Assembly (NCBI GenBank): GCA_014885115.2
Contig: WKLE02001329.1
Span: forward strand, 28,188 to 92,187
Reading direction: 5' to 3'
From: Asterionellopsis glacialis
Lineage: Eukaryota; Bacillariophyta; Plagiogrammaphyceae; Rhaphoneidales; Asterionellopsidaceae
DNA: 64,000 nt
A model generated the notes under the pieces. That model did not search any database. It saw only the letters and a list, made by a program, of their open reading frames with translations, and was not told the DNA's origin. The first letter of the stretch is position 1. Each line of letters starts with the position of its first letter. Below, in pieces: positions 42,155 to 53,477 of this stretch. Made by a program: the position numbers and the translations under genes.

Positions 42155-44285
42155 TTAGGGTTGATCGAAAAAGGAATCGATTGCGTCTTCCAAGTCTTTC
42201 TTAGTCTCTGCCGACATGTCAAATGTTTTGTTGACTTCTTCCAAGGCATCTGGTACTGCTTTTTTAACGTGGTTAAGCAAATCCTGGATCACGGCGTTAC
42301 CGGCTTCTGTACCAGCCAAATGTCCAGCATCAATAGTGTCGTCAAGTGCACCCTTCGAAGCAGCAAGAAGAGCAATACATGACTCACCGAGGCTCCTTCC
42401 CCCCTTCCCAGCTTCTTGATGCATTGCCAAAAGCCATGCACGTTGCTTCCGAATTTGCTTTTCAGAAGCTGTAGTGGCTTTGGCTCCATCCATACTTAGT
42501 GCCTGGGCTAGATCCAGTCGCAAACCTCCCACAACACGTCTCACGGCAGGGGAGTCTGCTCGGCTCACAGTATCAGCACCAATACCGACTCGTGTGATGC
42601 TGCGTTGTGGGTCTAATGGAGGCGTTTGCCCAATGTCAGCTAGTCCCTCGTCGAGCCAGATTTGTCCATCAGACATACTAATCAGATCGTCAACGTGCTG
42701 TAGCACAAATCTTCGCTCTCCTTCACTGACAGAAGGGATGGGAATGTCAATTTTTCGCAATGTTGCTGCGGTAAGAGGGATATTTTTCTTTAGCAAAATG
42801 TCCAACCTTGCTCTAACTTTCTCGCTCGACCCTTCAAAGTCACTTAATTCAAAAACATCATCAGTAGTGCTTCCGTGCATGCTTGGTACGGTTGTGAGCA
42901 TAGTTAAAGTTAAACTCCCATCGCCACGACTCTTTTTATATTTTGCTGCTCGCTGGATCAAAGAGGAATAAAAGGCTCTCATCTCTGACGACGCAGCGCC
43001 CTTTTGGTCGTCCATCACCACAGCATCAGCACCGTATATATCCATAAGTACTCTTGTAGTAGCATCCCATAAAACTTTATGTTGATCTATATTGTCAATC
43101 AATACCAGCGCATCTTCACCTTCTGACAACGCATACGCTTCTCCGATAGCACAAGCTGTCGCAGCGACTGCAACGGCTTCCGCAGCCCGCGCAACTTCAT
43201 CCTTATCGGATACCGACGCAGATACTATTGTTACTTGATCCAAAATTCCAGCTTCACGGAATTGGTCAATAATTTTTTGTCTATCTTGTGCGTTGGTAAG
43301 GCCATACACAAGTTTGGTCGCACCTGATGCTACTTGTGTCGAGAAGAAATCTGACGCAAATCCTCTCATCATATTGATATCATGTCCGACGACAAGCATA
43401 TTTTGTCCTTTCCCAATTGGTGCCAAGGCATCCACCATTGTTGTACCCGTCAATAGTGGAGAATTGATGAGGGCAATATCTTTAACTTGCGGAATGGGCG
43501 CAATCATCGGACGTTTGTAGCTACTTGTTTCTTGATCACCATCGCTATCACAAATAGGACGACCAAGATAATCCATCATACGCGCACCGGTGGAAACGGT
43601 CGCCAAACTATCCAAAACAGATACAACACCGTCGTTATTCTCCATTTGATCCATGTCAGTCAAAACAAAAGCAAGTGGGAAACGCTGTGCTACCACAACT
43701 CCTACAGACCCATTAGGAATTATACAGTGTTTTCCGACTATATCATTACCTGATGTTGGATGAAACAAAACGAAAAACATTTTTGAGATATGACTTTTTT
43801 TTTTGTCGTGTGAGCTTCAACTCTTCCATTTTTAATCACTCACCTTGACTTGCACCGGAAACATCTTTTGTAGGCAAAGCTGCAGCACCGAATACGCCAG
43901 TCGTGCTCTCCACACCAGTGTTGCTGCTACTGGTAGCTGGTTCTTGTTGTGCTATTTCGTCGCTAACTCGGATAGCGACCAAACCACCACGGTAAAAAGA
44001 TACCACTGTCCCTTCCGCTACTGGTTTTCCGAGATTACTGGGAGTCTGCTTCGTATACGTTTCCTCCGCTTCGGCCATGGTTGCGGCACTCGCTAGAGAC
44101 ACAATACCATGGCCGTTTGTTCTATGGACCAAAGCTGGTCTCGCCACAGTAAAAGCTTGAGATTGGTGAAACGAGGAAGTGCTAATGCTCAACACGGCAG
44201 CTGTAAGAGCAGTTCTTCCGATCTTCATGGTTCTATTATTCGAAGCAATGGAGTGGTTGAGAAAAAAATTAACGGCTCTGAGCAT
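42155..44285 (-). CDS. Plastid-targeted ATP synthase alpha-like protein lacking the P-loop
   Basis: Exons 44285-43844 and 43749-42155 join in frame. A second ATG at 44228 (codon 20) starts a clean signal peptide ending QSQAFTVARP, an ASAFAP-like plastid motif, and is the preferred start (659 residues). The body aligns with the F1 alpha subunit: GTVVSFYRGGLVAI, GKHCIIPNGSVGVVV, SPLLTGTTMVDALAPIGKGQ (compare canonical TG-x-KAID-x-M-x-PIGRGQ), SDGQIWLDEGL, SITRVGIG and LRLDLAQ. Where F1 alpha has the P-loop GDRQTGKT this protein has GHDINMMR (250-257), without the Lys-Thr pair, so canonical nucleotide binding is unlikely. The C-terminal ~140 residues are alanine-rich helices. Inferred: a degenerate nuclear paralog that may assemble with, or regulate, chloroplast ATP synthase. 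Normal atpA is chloroplast-encoded in diatoms. Confidence 0.8.
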
Positions 44286-45479
44286 GTGCCTTGGGGGGGC
44301 AACTGGAGCTTGAGCAACCTATAATGCTTTATTATGATGAACGAGGCACGTCTTTTCAAAGAAGCCTTCAAAGAAAAAGAAGAATTAGAGTGCAAGAGAA
44401 GAAAAGGCAGTGAGACTTCCCGCAGAAGAGTGTCTCTCTTGCTTCTGATCAGCGCCCCGACACTTCAGCAACCGATCTGACGTACTTCCGCATCATGCAA
44501 GAGTTGCATGGATGAGGAAACCTACCGGTACAAAAAAACGATACGTACAGGTACCCCTGTTACGGTAGGACCTACCCAGTACCCCGGTAGGTCCTCTTGT
44601 AGAGAGGGTCCTCCAGGAGACTCTCTCTACCTCTCTAGAGAGAGTCTCTCTCTCTCTAGAGAGAGAGAGAGAGTCTACGTTTTTGGGAGAGCACATGCAA
44701 TGGTGAAGTTGTCCCTGGCGAAGCACTGGCACCCTGCGCTCCGCGCGTCGTTTTTTTCTCCGACGCCCACCCTGCAAGATTTAAGAAAATAATATTAAAA
44801 ATTTTTAACCATGTAGGACTACCTCTCTAGAGTAGATAGACAACTTGAAACTTTAGGTTTATTCAACGAGTACTTGCTTGAGAGGACTGGGACCTACGGA
44901 AAACGCTAGGACTATTTTGAATATAGGACCAAGGATAGAGCCTCTAGGAGAACCTGTCTATCTTGTAAAAGGGACTGCACCTCCTTCCATTTTGATAAAA
45001 AGGGGGGAGTTATGACACAAAAGACTCTCTGCTGAAGGGCTCTGGAGGACTAGAACTAGCATAGTAAGACACATTTGAAGTGAAGAAGCGCCACTAGCGT
45101 TTTAAAACAAAAGGCAAAACGAATTAGAGGTGATATTGTCGCATTTTGGATATCATTCAGTTCAGATATATTTTTCTTGTGAAATAAATACTTCAACAGA
45201 AAGGTGGACCAAGCCAAAAGTCTTCATACTCTCTCTTTCGAGTAGCATAATTGCCTATCCTGTAATTGATATTATATTCACATGCTCTTAAACGAAAGGT
45301 AAACACTGGAAACTTGGACACAAAAAAAAGTACAAAAGAAAGTTATAAAAAATAACCATTATAATCATAAGTTGCGTACAGTCTACCCGTACAATTTTAC
45401 TGAATTTACCAAAAAATAAAGCAGCTTTTTACATTTGCGGCTAAAGGCGAGAGTCCGACGTGTTTCCGTCATTGGTTAC
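44286..45479. other. Intergenic region with CT/GA palindromes
   Basis: It separates the 5' end of the ATP synthase alpha-like gene from the 3' end of the PP1 gene. 44515-44600 has GGTACC / GGTAGGACCTACC-type motifs and 44590-44676 a CTCTCTAGAGAG palindromic tract. Open frames at 44493-44792 lie on both strands of this repeat and are artefacts. Nothing else was recognised. Confidence 0.55.
44590..44676. repeat. (CT)n/(GA)n palindromic tract around TCTAGA
   Basis: Alternating CTCTCT and GAGAGA runs meet at TCTAGA centres, so the tract can fold into long hairpins or cruciforms. It ends in GAGAGAGAGAGAGTCTACG. It is the densest example of a CTCTCTAGAGAG-type motif seen in several spacers of the window. 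Confidence 0.8.
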
Positions 45480-46991
45480 TCAATTTTGTCCCGGGGTGCC
45501 TGGCCTATTTCCAGCTGCGCCTCCGGCGTACGAAAAGCGCTGTCTCTTTTCTGCTGGTTTTAAAATCTGGAACGAACACATAAGTGTTTCATCTACACTC
45601 ATCATAGCCCCAGCATTGTCGAATTCACCGCAGTAATTAGGAGCCGAAAAAAGTGTAACGAGTTGCCGACGAGCAAAGAACTCATATCCGTCTTCAACGA
45701 CTTGGTGAGCACGGCAAATGAGATCCAAGTCATGTTTGTGAAGGAACTGTGCAACAATGTCTTCTCCGAAAGTGAAGGAAACACCCCTATCGTTCTCTCC
45801 CCATCCGTCAATGTCTTTGTCAGGGTCAGACCAGAGAAGATCACACAAGAGACCAGTGTCAGGTACGTCAGTTGGACGTACAATGCGTTTAACTTGATCT
45901 AGACTAGTAAGTTCTGGACTAAGACCACCATGCATGCAAAAGATCTTTTCATCAATAACAGCAGCGCAGGGAAGGCAGTTGAAGCAGTCAGTGAAAGTTT
46001 TCCAAAGCTTGATCCCAAATCGTCGCTTGCATTCATCGTAGAATCCGTAAATACGGTTGATCGAAGCACACTCGTGATTACCACGAAGGATAAAAAAGTT
46101 TTCAGGGTACTTGATCTTGTACGCCAACAGGAGGCAAATAGTTTCGAGAGATTGCTTTCCACGGTCAACATAATCTCCCAGGAAAACATAGTTAGACTCA
46201 GGGGGGAAACCGCCATATTCAAACAAACGCAAAAGGTCGTAGTATTGACCATGAACATCACCACAAATCTTGATTGGCGCCTCGAGCTCAAGGAGCATAG
46301 GCTGTCCGACCAAAATATCACGACTACGTAAACAGAGCATCTTTATCTCAGCCTCCGAAAGGTCCACCTGCTTGCCGGGCCTGGCTCCTCTCACACTGTT
46401 GGTTTAAAACAAAAAACATTGTATTAATGACATGGTCCTAGTCAAATATTGTGGACGAAATATATTGCACGAACAACATCGTGAACCTCAAAATGACCTC
46501 CCGCCTGACAGAGTAGTGCAGCACTTGCTACAGTTGTTCACAGTAGCAGTCGCAGTACAAGGTGGTGCGTTCGCTTCTTTCACCTTCCTCCGACTATCTT
46601 CGGACCCAATCAAATTTGCGTAGATATCTGTCCGCTTACCCTAATCAGGGATTTTGGATACACTGAAGTCACCCCAATTTCACGTAACTCCTGGTAGATA
46701 TTCTACACGAAAAATGTTTACGCAGGTGAAAGCTTTGCGCGGTTCGGCGATCAACCGTCCCAAGCAAGCAAGCAACCACCATGGCGACAGGGAAATGTTA
46801 CAATCTTACCTGAGAAGTTTATCAATAATCACATCAACAGGATCACTCAATAAAGCTACAGTGCCGGCGGGAACATTGACACCTGCGGGTGAGGAACCAC
46901 CGTTTGGCGCTGGAGCTGGAGCATCGTCTCCTGAAGCGTTGGGAGGAGCGCCAGCTGCAGCGTCTCCGTTGGTTGTTCCTTCCGCAGACAT
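45480..46991 (-). CDS. PP1: Ser/Thr protein phosphatase 1 catalytic subunit
   Basis: Exons 46991-46810 and 46395-45480, separated by a 414 bp intron, give 365 residues ([15 protein letters not shown] across the junction). All metal-binding signatures are intact: [21 protein letters not shown], plus [33 protein letters not shown] and [16 protein letters not shown], giving near-identity to PP1 of other eukaryotes. The first ~48 residues are Ala/Pro/Gly-rich and longer than usual. The C-terminal tail ends NRPGTPGQN; a TP site just before the end recalls the inhibitory Cdk site (TPPR) of other PP1 enzymes. It removes phosphates from Ser/Thr, with specificity set by partner subunits. The ATG at 46991 is preferred to a GTG two codons earlier; an acceptor-like GTGCAG just upstream hints at a 5'UTR intron. 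Confidence 0.96.
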
Positions 46992-47154
46992 TGTCACTGC
47001 ACAATTGGATTTTGGTTAAAGAAAGCAATTCAACACAACGATAAAAAGATGTGTTCCGGAACAAGAGGGTCCAGATTGATCCGTCCACAGCAACGGCGTG
47101 ATAACCTCGATAGCAAGCTTGGAGACAATCCTTGCTTGTTAGTCTCAAAAGAGA

Positions 47155-47525
47155 TTTAGCACCAGGACCTACTAGGACTTCAGGGTGTACAGGTAGGCCT
47201 ACCCCGCCCCCGTGGTGGTGGTTGGACTAGAAACCTGCCCATTATGTAGATCCTACTACTAGTACTAGGTAGGACCTACCAGGTACGTTAATGACTAGAC
47301 TAACTAGTACCAGTAGAGAAGCTCGATCTGTACCTGTACCAGGTCCTACTAGGTACCTGGTACCAGTTTGGCAACTAGCCTACCTGTACCGGTACCTGGT
47401 ACATGTACCTTGTAGGAATACCGGTACCAATTACCCAGGTAGATCCTACCTTGTACCAGGTACCGGTGCCCGTTACCTGTACGGTACAATGAAATGGATA
47501 CCTGTTATGGTACACAACTGGTAGA
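47155..47525. repeat. Dense field of GGTACC / ACCTGGTACC palindromic motifs
   Basis: This is the densest such field in the window: motifs such as GGTACCTGGTACCAG, CTGTACCGGTACCTGG and CCAGGTACCGG follow one another for ~370 bases on both strand orientations. Any stretch can pair with many others. Open frames called across it are products of the repeat. Confidence 0.85.
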
Positions 47526-48419
47526 TGCTCAATTCCGCGTCCAGTAATTCCCATTATACCGCAAGGTCTGACAGCACTGTATTCGGAAAGAGAGGCAGGT
47601 GACCCATTCTTTACCTCTCGGATATCGATAATAAATACTGGTACTGTACATCGGTTACAATGATGGCCACTAAGGATCTTCCTGTATTGATATGAGTTTC
47701 TGTACATATAGGACCTACAACGGGAAAAGGGTCCTCGCAGTGATAAACATGGATAAACAGACAGCTAAATGAACCAAGGCTAGGGAGGACATCATAACCC
47801 CAGTTATCGGTATGTAAGGAACTGGTACCTGTTAAATTTGTATTATTTACATATAAAAATCATCTGAAGTAATAGACAGTCCTGCACCAGTCAAAAGGTG
47901 AGTTAGGTCTTTCTAAGAATGCATTTATAATACAATAAAAGAAATAATAAAATAGACCTAAATCATTTAGTGTTCCATTTTACACCCTTATATGAATGTA
48001 TTCTTACAAGTACAAGGAAACAAATAGTTACGAGTTCGTAATTTCATTACTGTAGTCCGAATCTTTGTTATAATACCCACTACCTGGTACTCTAGATGAG
48101 AGGTCCAACTACACTCTCTCTAGTGGAGAGGTTTATTTACGATGGTTCACAAATACAGATATACTTATTTTGACGCACGCCAGCCGTCTCTCTGTTATGG
48201 CAAACGGGAAGAAAAAACAGAATGCAAATGTTGTATGGAAGAGTTCCTTCTAGAATCATTGACACAGCCACCAATTTCAAACTACAGTAGCCCTCATGTG
48301 TTTTGTATCGCGGAATGTTGCTAAATCTGTCTCACTCTTCTTTTGTTTGGCTTACAAAAACATCAATGACTGGCTGTAGAGATGGCCATTGCAAAGCCTT
48401 CTTTTAAGGCTTGTGTGCT

Positions 48420-51100
48420 TATGCGTATTCTTTGAACATTTTTTTCAATGTTATGAATGTTTGCTTGCTACTAATAGACAATCTTTTCTCTGTTTTGTAG
48501 TGTTCAAGGTTGTTGATCATTTGGCAATGGGCTTATGGCCATTTTCATAGTATTAGTACTTTTGGATGTTTACAGTCTGCACACACCAATAAGCAATTTA
48601 TGCATTGCTGAAAAGTCAAGCTTGAAAATTTGTTATTAAATAAGTAATTTCAAGCTTGAACTCTTGCATCATTGCTTATTGAGCAGATTTGTTATTTAAC
48701 AAATTTCTTATATTAATAACAGCAATATACTGTTTACTTCAAGGATTTGTAAATAATGTTGCAAAGTTCATGCTTGAAATTTTGCCCATCATAAAAATAA
48801 GAGGGACACTAAGTTGAGCAAATATCATACCATTGTTAATTGGTGCTTCTTGTGTGTGAACTGTACTGTTGCTGTGAATTCTTGAAAAGAAGGCAACAAG
48901 GATGGGGAAGTGAATTATTTGATTATTCCTCTCTTTCTTGTTATTGTGGCATTCTTTCCTATACAGATATTAGTTATACTAGGATAGGAGTTGATGTGTT
49001 ATAGAGCACTATACAAGAAAACTATATAGTGTGGTGGGACTGAATGGTGGAGATGAATCAGAAGAATTGGGACAGGAGCAATTCTACAACTCTTTGTTTT
49101 TGGGTAGAACTGGACAAAATTGCAGTCAAACCCCTTCACATTATCTTCATTGAAAGTATCACCTAGTTGTTCTTCAAATGTTCCTTTTATTATTATAGCA
49201 TTTTTTTTTTTTCATTTTGCATTACCTAGGGTGCAGGGGTAACTATCAGAGCATCACTCTACATTAGTATCCCTGTACCTTCAAATAAAGTTTGCAGATA
49301 TTCTTGAATGGCCCTTGCCATGATCAAGATTTATGCAAATGTCAACCATTTCATATGGTAAGTTGCGTTCCTGCTATTGTTGAGTCTGCACAAACAATTT
49401 TAAACACTTTGATACTGACCTGTGGCTCCATGGTATTCTTTCATTACCATATCTAAATGTTCCAGTCACAGGCTTCACAAACTCTAGATTGATGATTCTA
49501 TTACTTACTTCCTTGGTCACAAAAATAGAACTGCCTAGTTCCACATGTAAACAGATGTGAAGCATGTGCATCTGTTTCATATTTATGTTACATATGCCCT
49601 GAATGGCTTTGCCAACATATTTTCTCACCCTGTATTGTACTTCCACCACCATTCAGTGCAACTAACAAATTGTGAATCCACTTTTGTTTTTTTGCTGTGC
49701 TGTTGATCTATGAAGATCATCAACCACAGGAATAGCAGCTAAATTGTATTTACCTCTGGTAGAGCTTTCACAAAGTAACATCCATTTTTTATGTTCTTTT
49801 CCATGCTTTTTGTTAAGACTGAGTAGGTTATGCAGGAAGTTACTATGAACATGTCTGTCATCTAAGGGTACTCAATACTGCCTTAGATTGGCACAGAAGG
49901 TAACTCTGTTTTGGGTGGATGGAGATACAGGTAGAGTCACAGTTTGGATAGCAGCATTGATGTCTTCTTTTTTTTTAATTAGACTCTGACACAATTTCTT
50001 GAATTATTGTTTCTATTTCAGTAGGACTCTATTTCAGTAGGACTCACATTGTTCTTCCATTTTATCATAGTGGTGTTTTGGTACTGTAAGTCTTAAAAAA
50101 CTGAACAACTAACTTTGTATGCACATGCAGCATGATCAGATCATCTGTGCTATTTGTTAGTTTGGCTGTTGCTTCTCTATGACTTGTTTGCTGACCACTT
50201 GTTCTTTCATTTCTTGCAGGTGATGCTACTGTAGAAGTTCCTTGCTGATGTTGCTGAAACTTCTTTTTCATCTCTGATACAATAGAGTAAAGAAAGTGGA
50301 CTCTTGGGGGAACACACCTTTCACCTGGTTTGGCAATGTTGTCTTTATTGCTGGATCCCAAACAAATGAACCATCTTTTACTAGTTACACCTTGAAGTTG
50401 GACCTTGGTTATTTCACAGTTATCTCAGTGAGCCATTCAATTTGAAAAAATTAAGGAAGTTAGAATATTGAAAATGATTGGAACGTGTCTTGGTTATTTT
50501 ACAAAACCAGCTGCTTGAAGAATGGCCATATAATGTGCTTCAGATGACCTTAAAATTGTTGGGATACCCGGAATGGTATCATTGATAAATTGATGGAGTA
50601 TCACACAGTGGTTGTGCATGCTAGCTGTTATACTATATAACATGCTAGTTCTTTTTGGAAATCTTGGAAGTATATGACACAAAAGTATGTGGGCTTAGTG
50701 GAATACCTTAACTATTAGTGACAGAAATGTGTGTCATATCTTTCATTGTTGTTTATTGTAGTAATTATGGTTTCTAACATCAAGGTTATCATTGTCATTA
50801 CTATTTTTCTTCTTGTACAAAATGAGAAAAATACTGTTGGCTTTAATAGCTGCTGTAGTGGTAGAAAGTTTTCAATTGATTGGAGGGAGGTGCTGGGTGG
50901 ATGGAAGGACAAAATATTGATTTTGATTAACAGGACTGCCCTTAGTATGTACTGGTTCCAGTGCAGTGGGGGCAGAAGGGGGCATTTTCCAACCCCCGTG
51001 CCCGTGAAAAGCATCAACAAAATCCAAAAACCATGTGGATACACATAAATTAAGAATGTCCATTTCAGTTATCCTTAATTAACAATGTTTCAACATTTCT
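48420..51100 (-). mobile_element. CpG-depleted, decayed transposon of unknown class
   Basis: By eye there are only about seven CG dinucleotides in ~2.6 kb, against many in flanking genes, while TG and CA are abundant. Reverse-strand stretches look protein-like but are broken: 51063-50872, 50682-50494 (CHILPRFPKRTSMLYSI...), 50361-50065 and 49652-49374. Their order suggests one long reverse-strand ORF that has decayed. No RT, integrase or transposase motif was recognised, so the class is open. Confidence 0.55.
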
Positions 51101-51164
51101 AAATTTGGTTTGTCATAATGACATCAAATATGGATTTGGCACAAATCTGCAGGTATCCTAGATA

Positions 51165-52775
51165 CTACCATCTGTCTGTAAATTGTTGATGCATCAAATT
51201 TACTTTTCTTAGCTGGAATGACATGGTGTTCAATCCAAAAAATCTGTTTCAAGGATACAGGCATATGGTGGTTGTTTCTGTATGTGTTTGTATCCTTGAA
51301 ACAGATTTTTTGTATTCAACACCATGTAGTTCCAGCTAAGAAAAGTAAATTTGTCATCATTGATTGACTGTCATTGTCAATGGCTCTTGTTCACAAATTC
51401 ATACTTGTTTATGTTATACCAGTACTCTGGAGTCATCCCACACTAAACCATGAACAGAAAGGTAGGACTAGTAAAATACAGTAGGTAATATACATTTAAA
51501 AGACATCTGAAACTGCACAGAGACCCTGATGCAAAACTCATCTAAAGTATTGTTGTGTAGACCTCTCTGGTACTACAAGTATTTTAGTCTGATTGCAATC
51601 TGCAGGTTTGAGTTTTCATGTGTATATTGTGTCCTTGGACTTTTGTGACCTCAATGTTGGATGTTCTCAAATGCGCTTTCCAATCAATCTACTCCCACCC
51701 AGTGGTGATTCACATGAGAAATTGTCTTTTTCAAGAACTTTAGCTGCCCATATAATATTTCTAGGATTTCTTAGCACAACAGTTCTTTCATTGTTTTCTT
51801 TATCGTTATTGTTACTACCATTAGTAATGGAACCAACTGAATTATTAGTTGTTTCATTATCCATAAGAACAGATACAAGTTCATATGTAATGGTAACTCA
51901 AGCTTTCAATGATGGTTTGTTGTAGTTTACTAAGGTCAAGTGATATAGGCCATGTTCATGTCATGATGATGACACAATCTTGACACAAAACTGTTGCTCA
52001 GATTTTGCAGTAGTCTTCATCATCATTTACCTTTTCAACTCCTTCTGGCTTTTTGGTCATCATAATTTCAATGTGAGCAGGTTTACTGGCATATTTTCCA
52101 ATGTGACTGTAAGCTCTGTAGGCATAACGACATCTTGTAGGGGCACAATTACCTTGGGCATGGCCGAGAACATTAGATTGCTTGGCTTGTTACTTACGTC
52201 CAACACCAGCAGAGTTGTTCCAGGATTAGGTGGACCAGTCCAGTAGTGAGCTTTGGTAAAATACAATAAAGGAACAACCAGAACAGGACACATTTCTCCA
52301 GTGAAAGCATCAAACATGCCATTTGCATATCAACATTGGAAATCAGAATAGTCTTCAAACAAGAACTTACCTGATATGTGTAGACAGAAAGACTGTTCTC
52401 AAACAAGGTATATAACAGTTGAGTTGGATACAAACAATGGAGATGACAAGGATGCTCATGGTGACAAAATGAGTTGTGGTAGTGTGGAAAAATAATGTGT
52501 AGTCAAATAACTTTATATTGGATTTCAGTATATTTGTACAGGAAAGCATTTGATGGTCTGCAAGAGATGGGTCAAAAAGGGTAGGCTGGTGCGTTGGTGT
52601 CCGCAGATACATAAAAAGAAATCATGAAGTTTCATGAAGTTTATCGTGGGGCAGCTCCATCATACCTGGTAGGACCTGGTGTGCCTGTATTGAAACAGAA
52701 TTTTAATATGATCACCATGGCGTTCAAGCTAAGAAATGTAAATTGTCTGATCAACAATTAACAGACAGACAGTAG
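51165..52775 (-). mobile_element. ~1.6 kb terminal-inverted-repeat element
   Basis: The left end (from about 51165, CTACCATCTGTCTG...) and the right end (to about 52775, complement CTACTGTCTGTCTG...) match over roughly 95 bases, sharing AATTGTTGAT, TTTAC-TTTCTTAGCTGGAA and CTGTTTCAAGGATACAGGC-like blocks. The interior is CpG-poor and carries broken reverse-strand coding-like stretches (52612-52367; 52317-52060; 51864-51667). An extra inverted copy of the end sequence lies inside (51288-51354), pairing with 51194-51262 as a foldback. No transposase motif was recognised; Mutator-like is one possibility given the long inverted repeats. No clear target duplication was found. Confidence 0.6.
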
Positions 52776-52794
52776 GTCCTACTGTACCAAAGGA

Positions 52795-53157
52795 CTACCA
52801 TCTGTCTGTTANNNNNNNNNNNNNNNNNNNNNNNNNNNNNNNNNNNNNNNNNNNNNNNNNNNNNNNNNNNNNNNNNNNNNNNNNNNNNNNNNNNNNNNNN
52901 NNNNNNNNNNNNNNNNNNNNNNNNNNNNNNNNNNNNNNNNNNNNNNNNNNNNNNNNNNNNNNNNNNNNNNNNNNNNNNNNNNNNNNNNNNNNNNNNNNNN
53001 NNNNNNNNNNNNNNNNNNNNNNNNNNNNNNNNNNNNNNNNNNNTTTTTTTTTTTTTTTTGCGTGCCTGTATCGAAACAGAATGTTGATTTGATTGTCATG
53101 GCGTTCCAGCTAAGAAAAGTAAAATCGTCTCATCAACAATTAACAGACAGACGGTTG
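52795..53157. mobile_element. Second copy of the TIR element, broken by an assembly gap
   Basis: It begins with ACTACCATCTGTCTGTTA immediately before the run of Ns and ends with the complementary terminus at ~53060-53157 (ATCAACAATTAACAGACAG, then GACGG). It sits ~20 bases from the right end of the first copy. The visible right arm keeps its CpGs (GCGTTCCAGC, ATCGTC), unlike the first copy, so it looks younger or unmethylated. Confidence 0.6.
52812..53043. other. Assembly gap (Ns)
   Basis: 232 unknown bases. The gap falls exactly between the two ends of a repeated inverted element, consistent with an assembly failure on repeats. Its nominal length may not be the true length. Confidence 0.99.
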
Positions 53158-53477
53158 GGCGAGTCCGTTGTCGATCGAAAAATTCAAGTCCATTGAGTCG
53201 TTTCCTGGCCAGGCCAGATATTTTCGAGCACTGACGTCAGTTCTCGCGCAGGTCTGTGCACTGAGTTGAGCTGAGTTGTTACCTCTAGAGACTACGGACC
53301 ATCAAGTAAAAAAATACTGATCTGCAGCACACGACAAACGACAACACGGACCATCACGACCAAGCAACCAAAAATAACCAGAACACATCATCATCCATCA
53401 CTTGAGTCTCCTGGACTTTTCACTTTTTTATCTTTCGTTCGATTTCTTTTCGTTCTCTCGTGTTTGTGCGAATCACG

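Larger units (their letters stand above)
46992..53477. other. Repeat- and transposon-rich intergenic block
   Basis: No intact host gene is supported over 6.5 kb. 47155-47525 is a dense GGTACC-motif field. ~48.4-51.1 kb is a CpG-poor block with interrupted reverse-strand coding-like stretches. 51165-52775 and 52795-53157 are ends of a terminal-inverted-repeat element family. An assembly gap sits at 52812-53043. 53158-53477 returns to normal base composition and probably contains the promoter of the gene at 53478. Confidence 0.7.

Noticed and set aside
47291..47707. Open frames on both strands rich in Tyr, Pro, Gly and Val
   Set aside because: They are products of the GGTACC repeat field, which reads open in several frames.
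52809..53099. Reverse-strand open frame made largely of unknown residues
   Set aside because: It runs through the assembly gap; the frame is an artefact of Ns.
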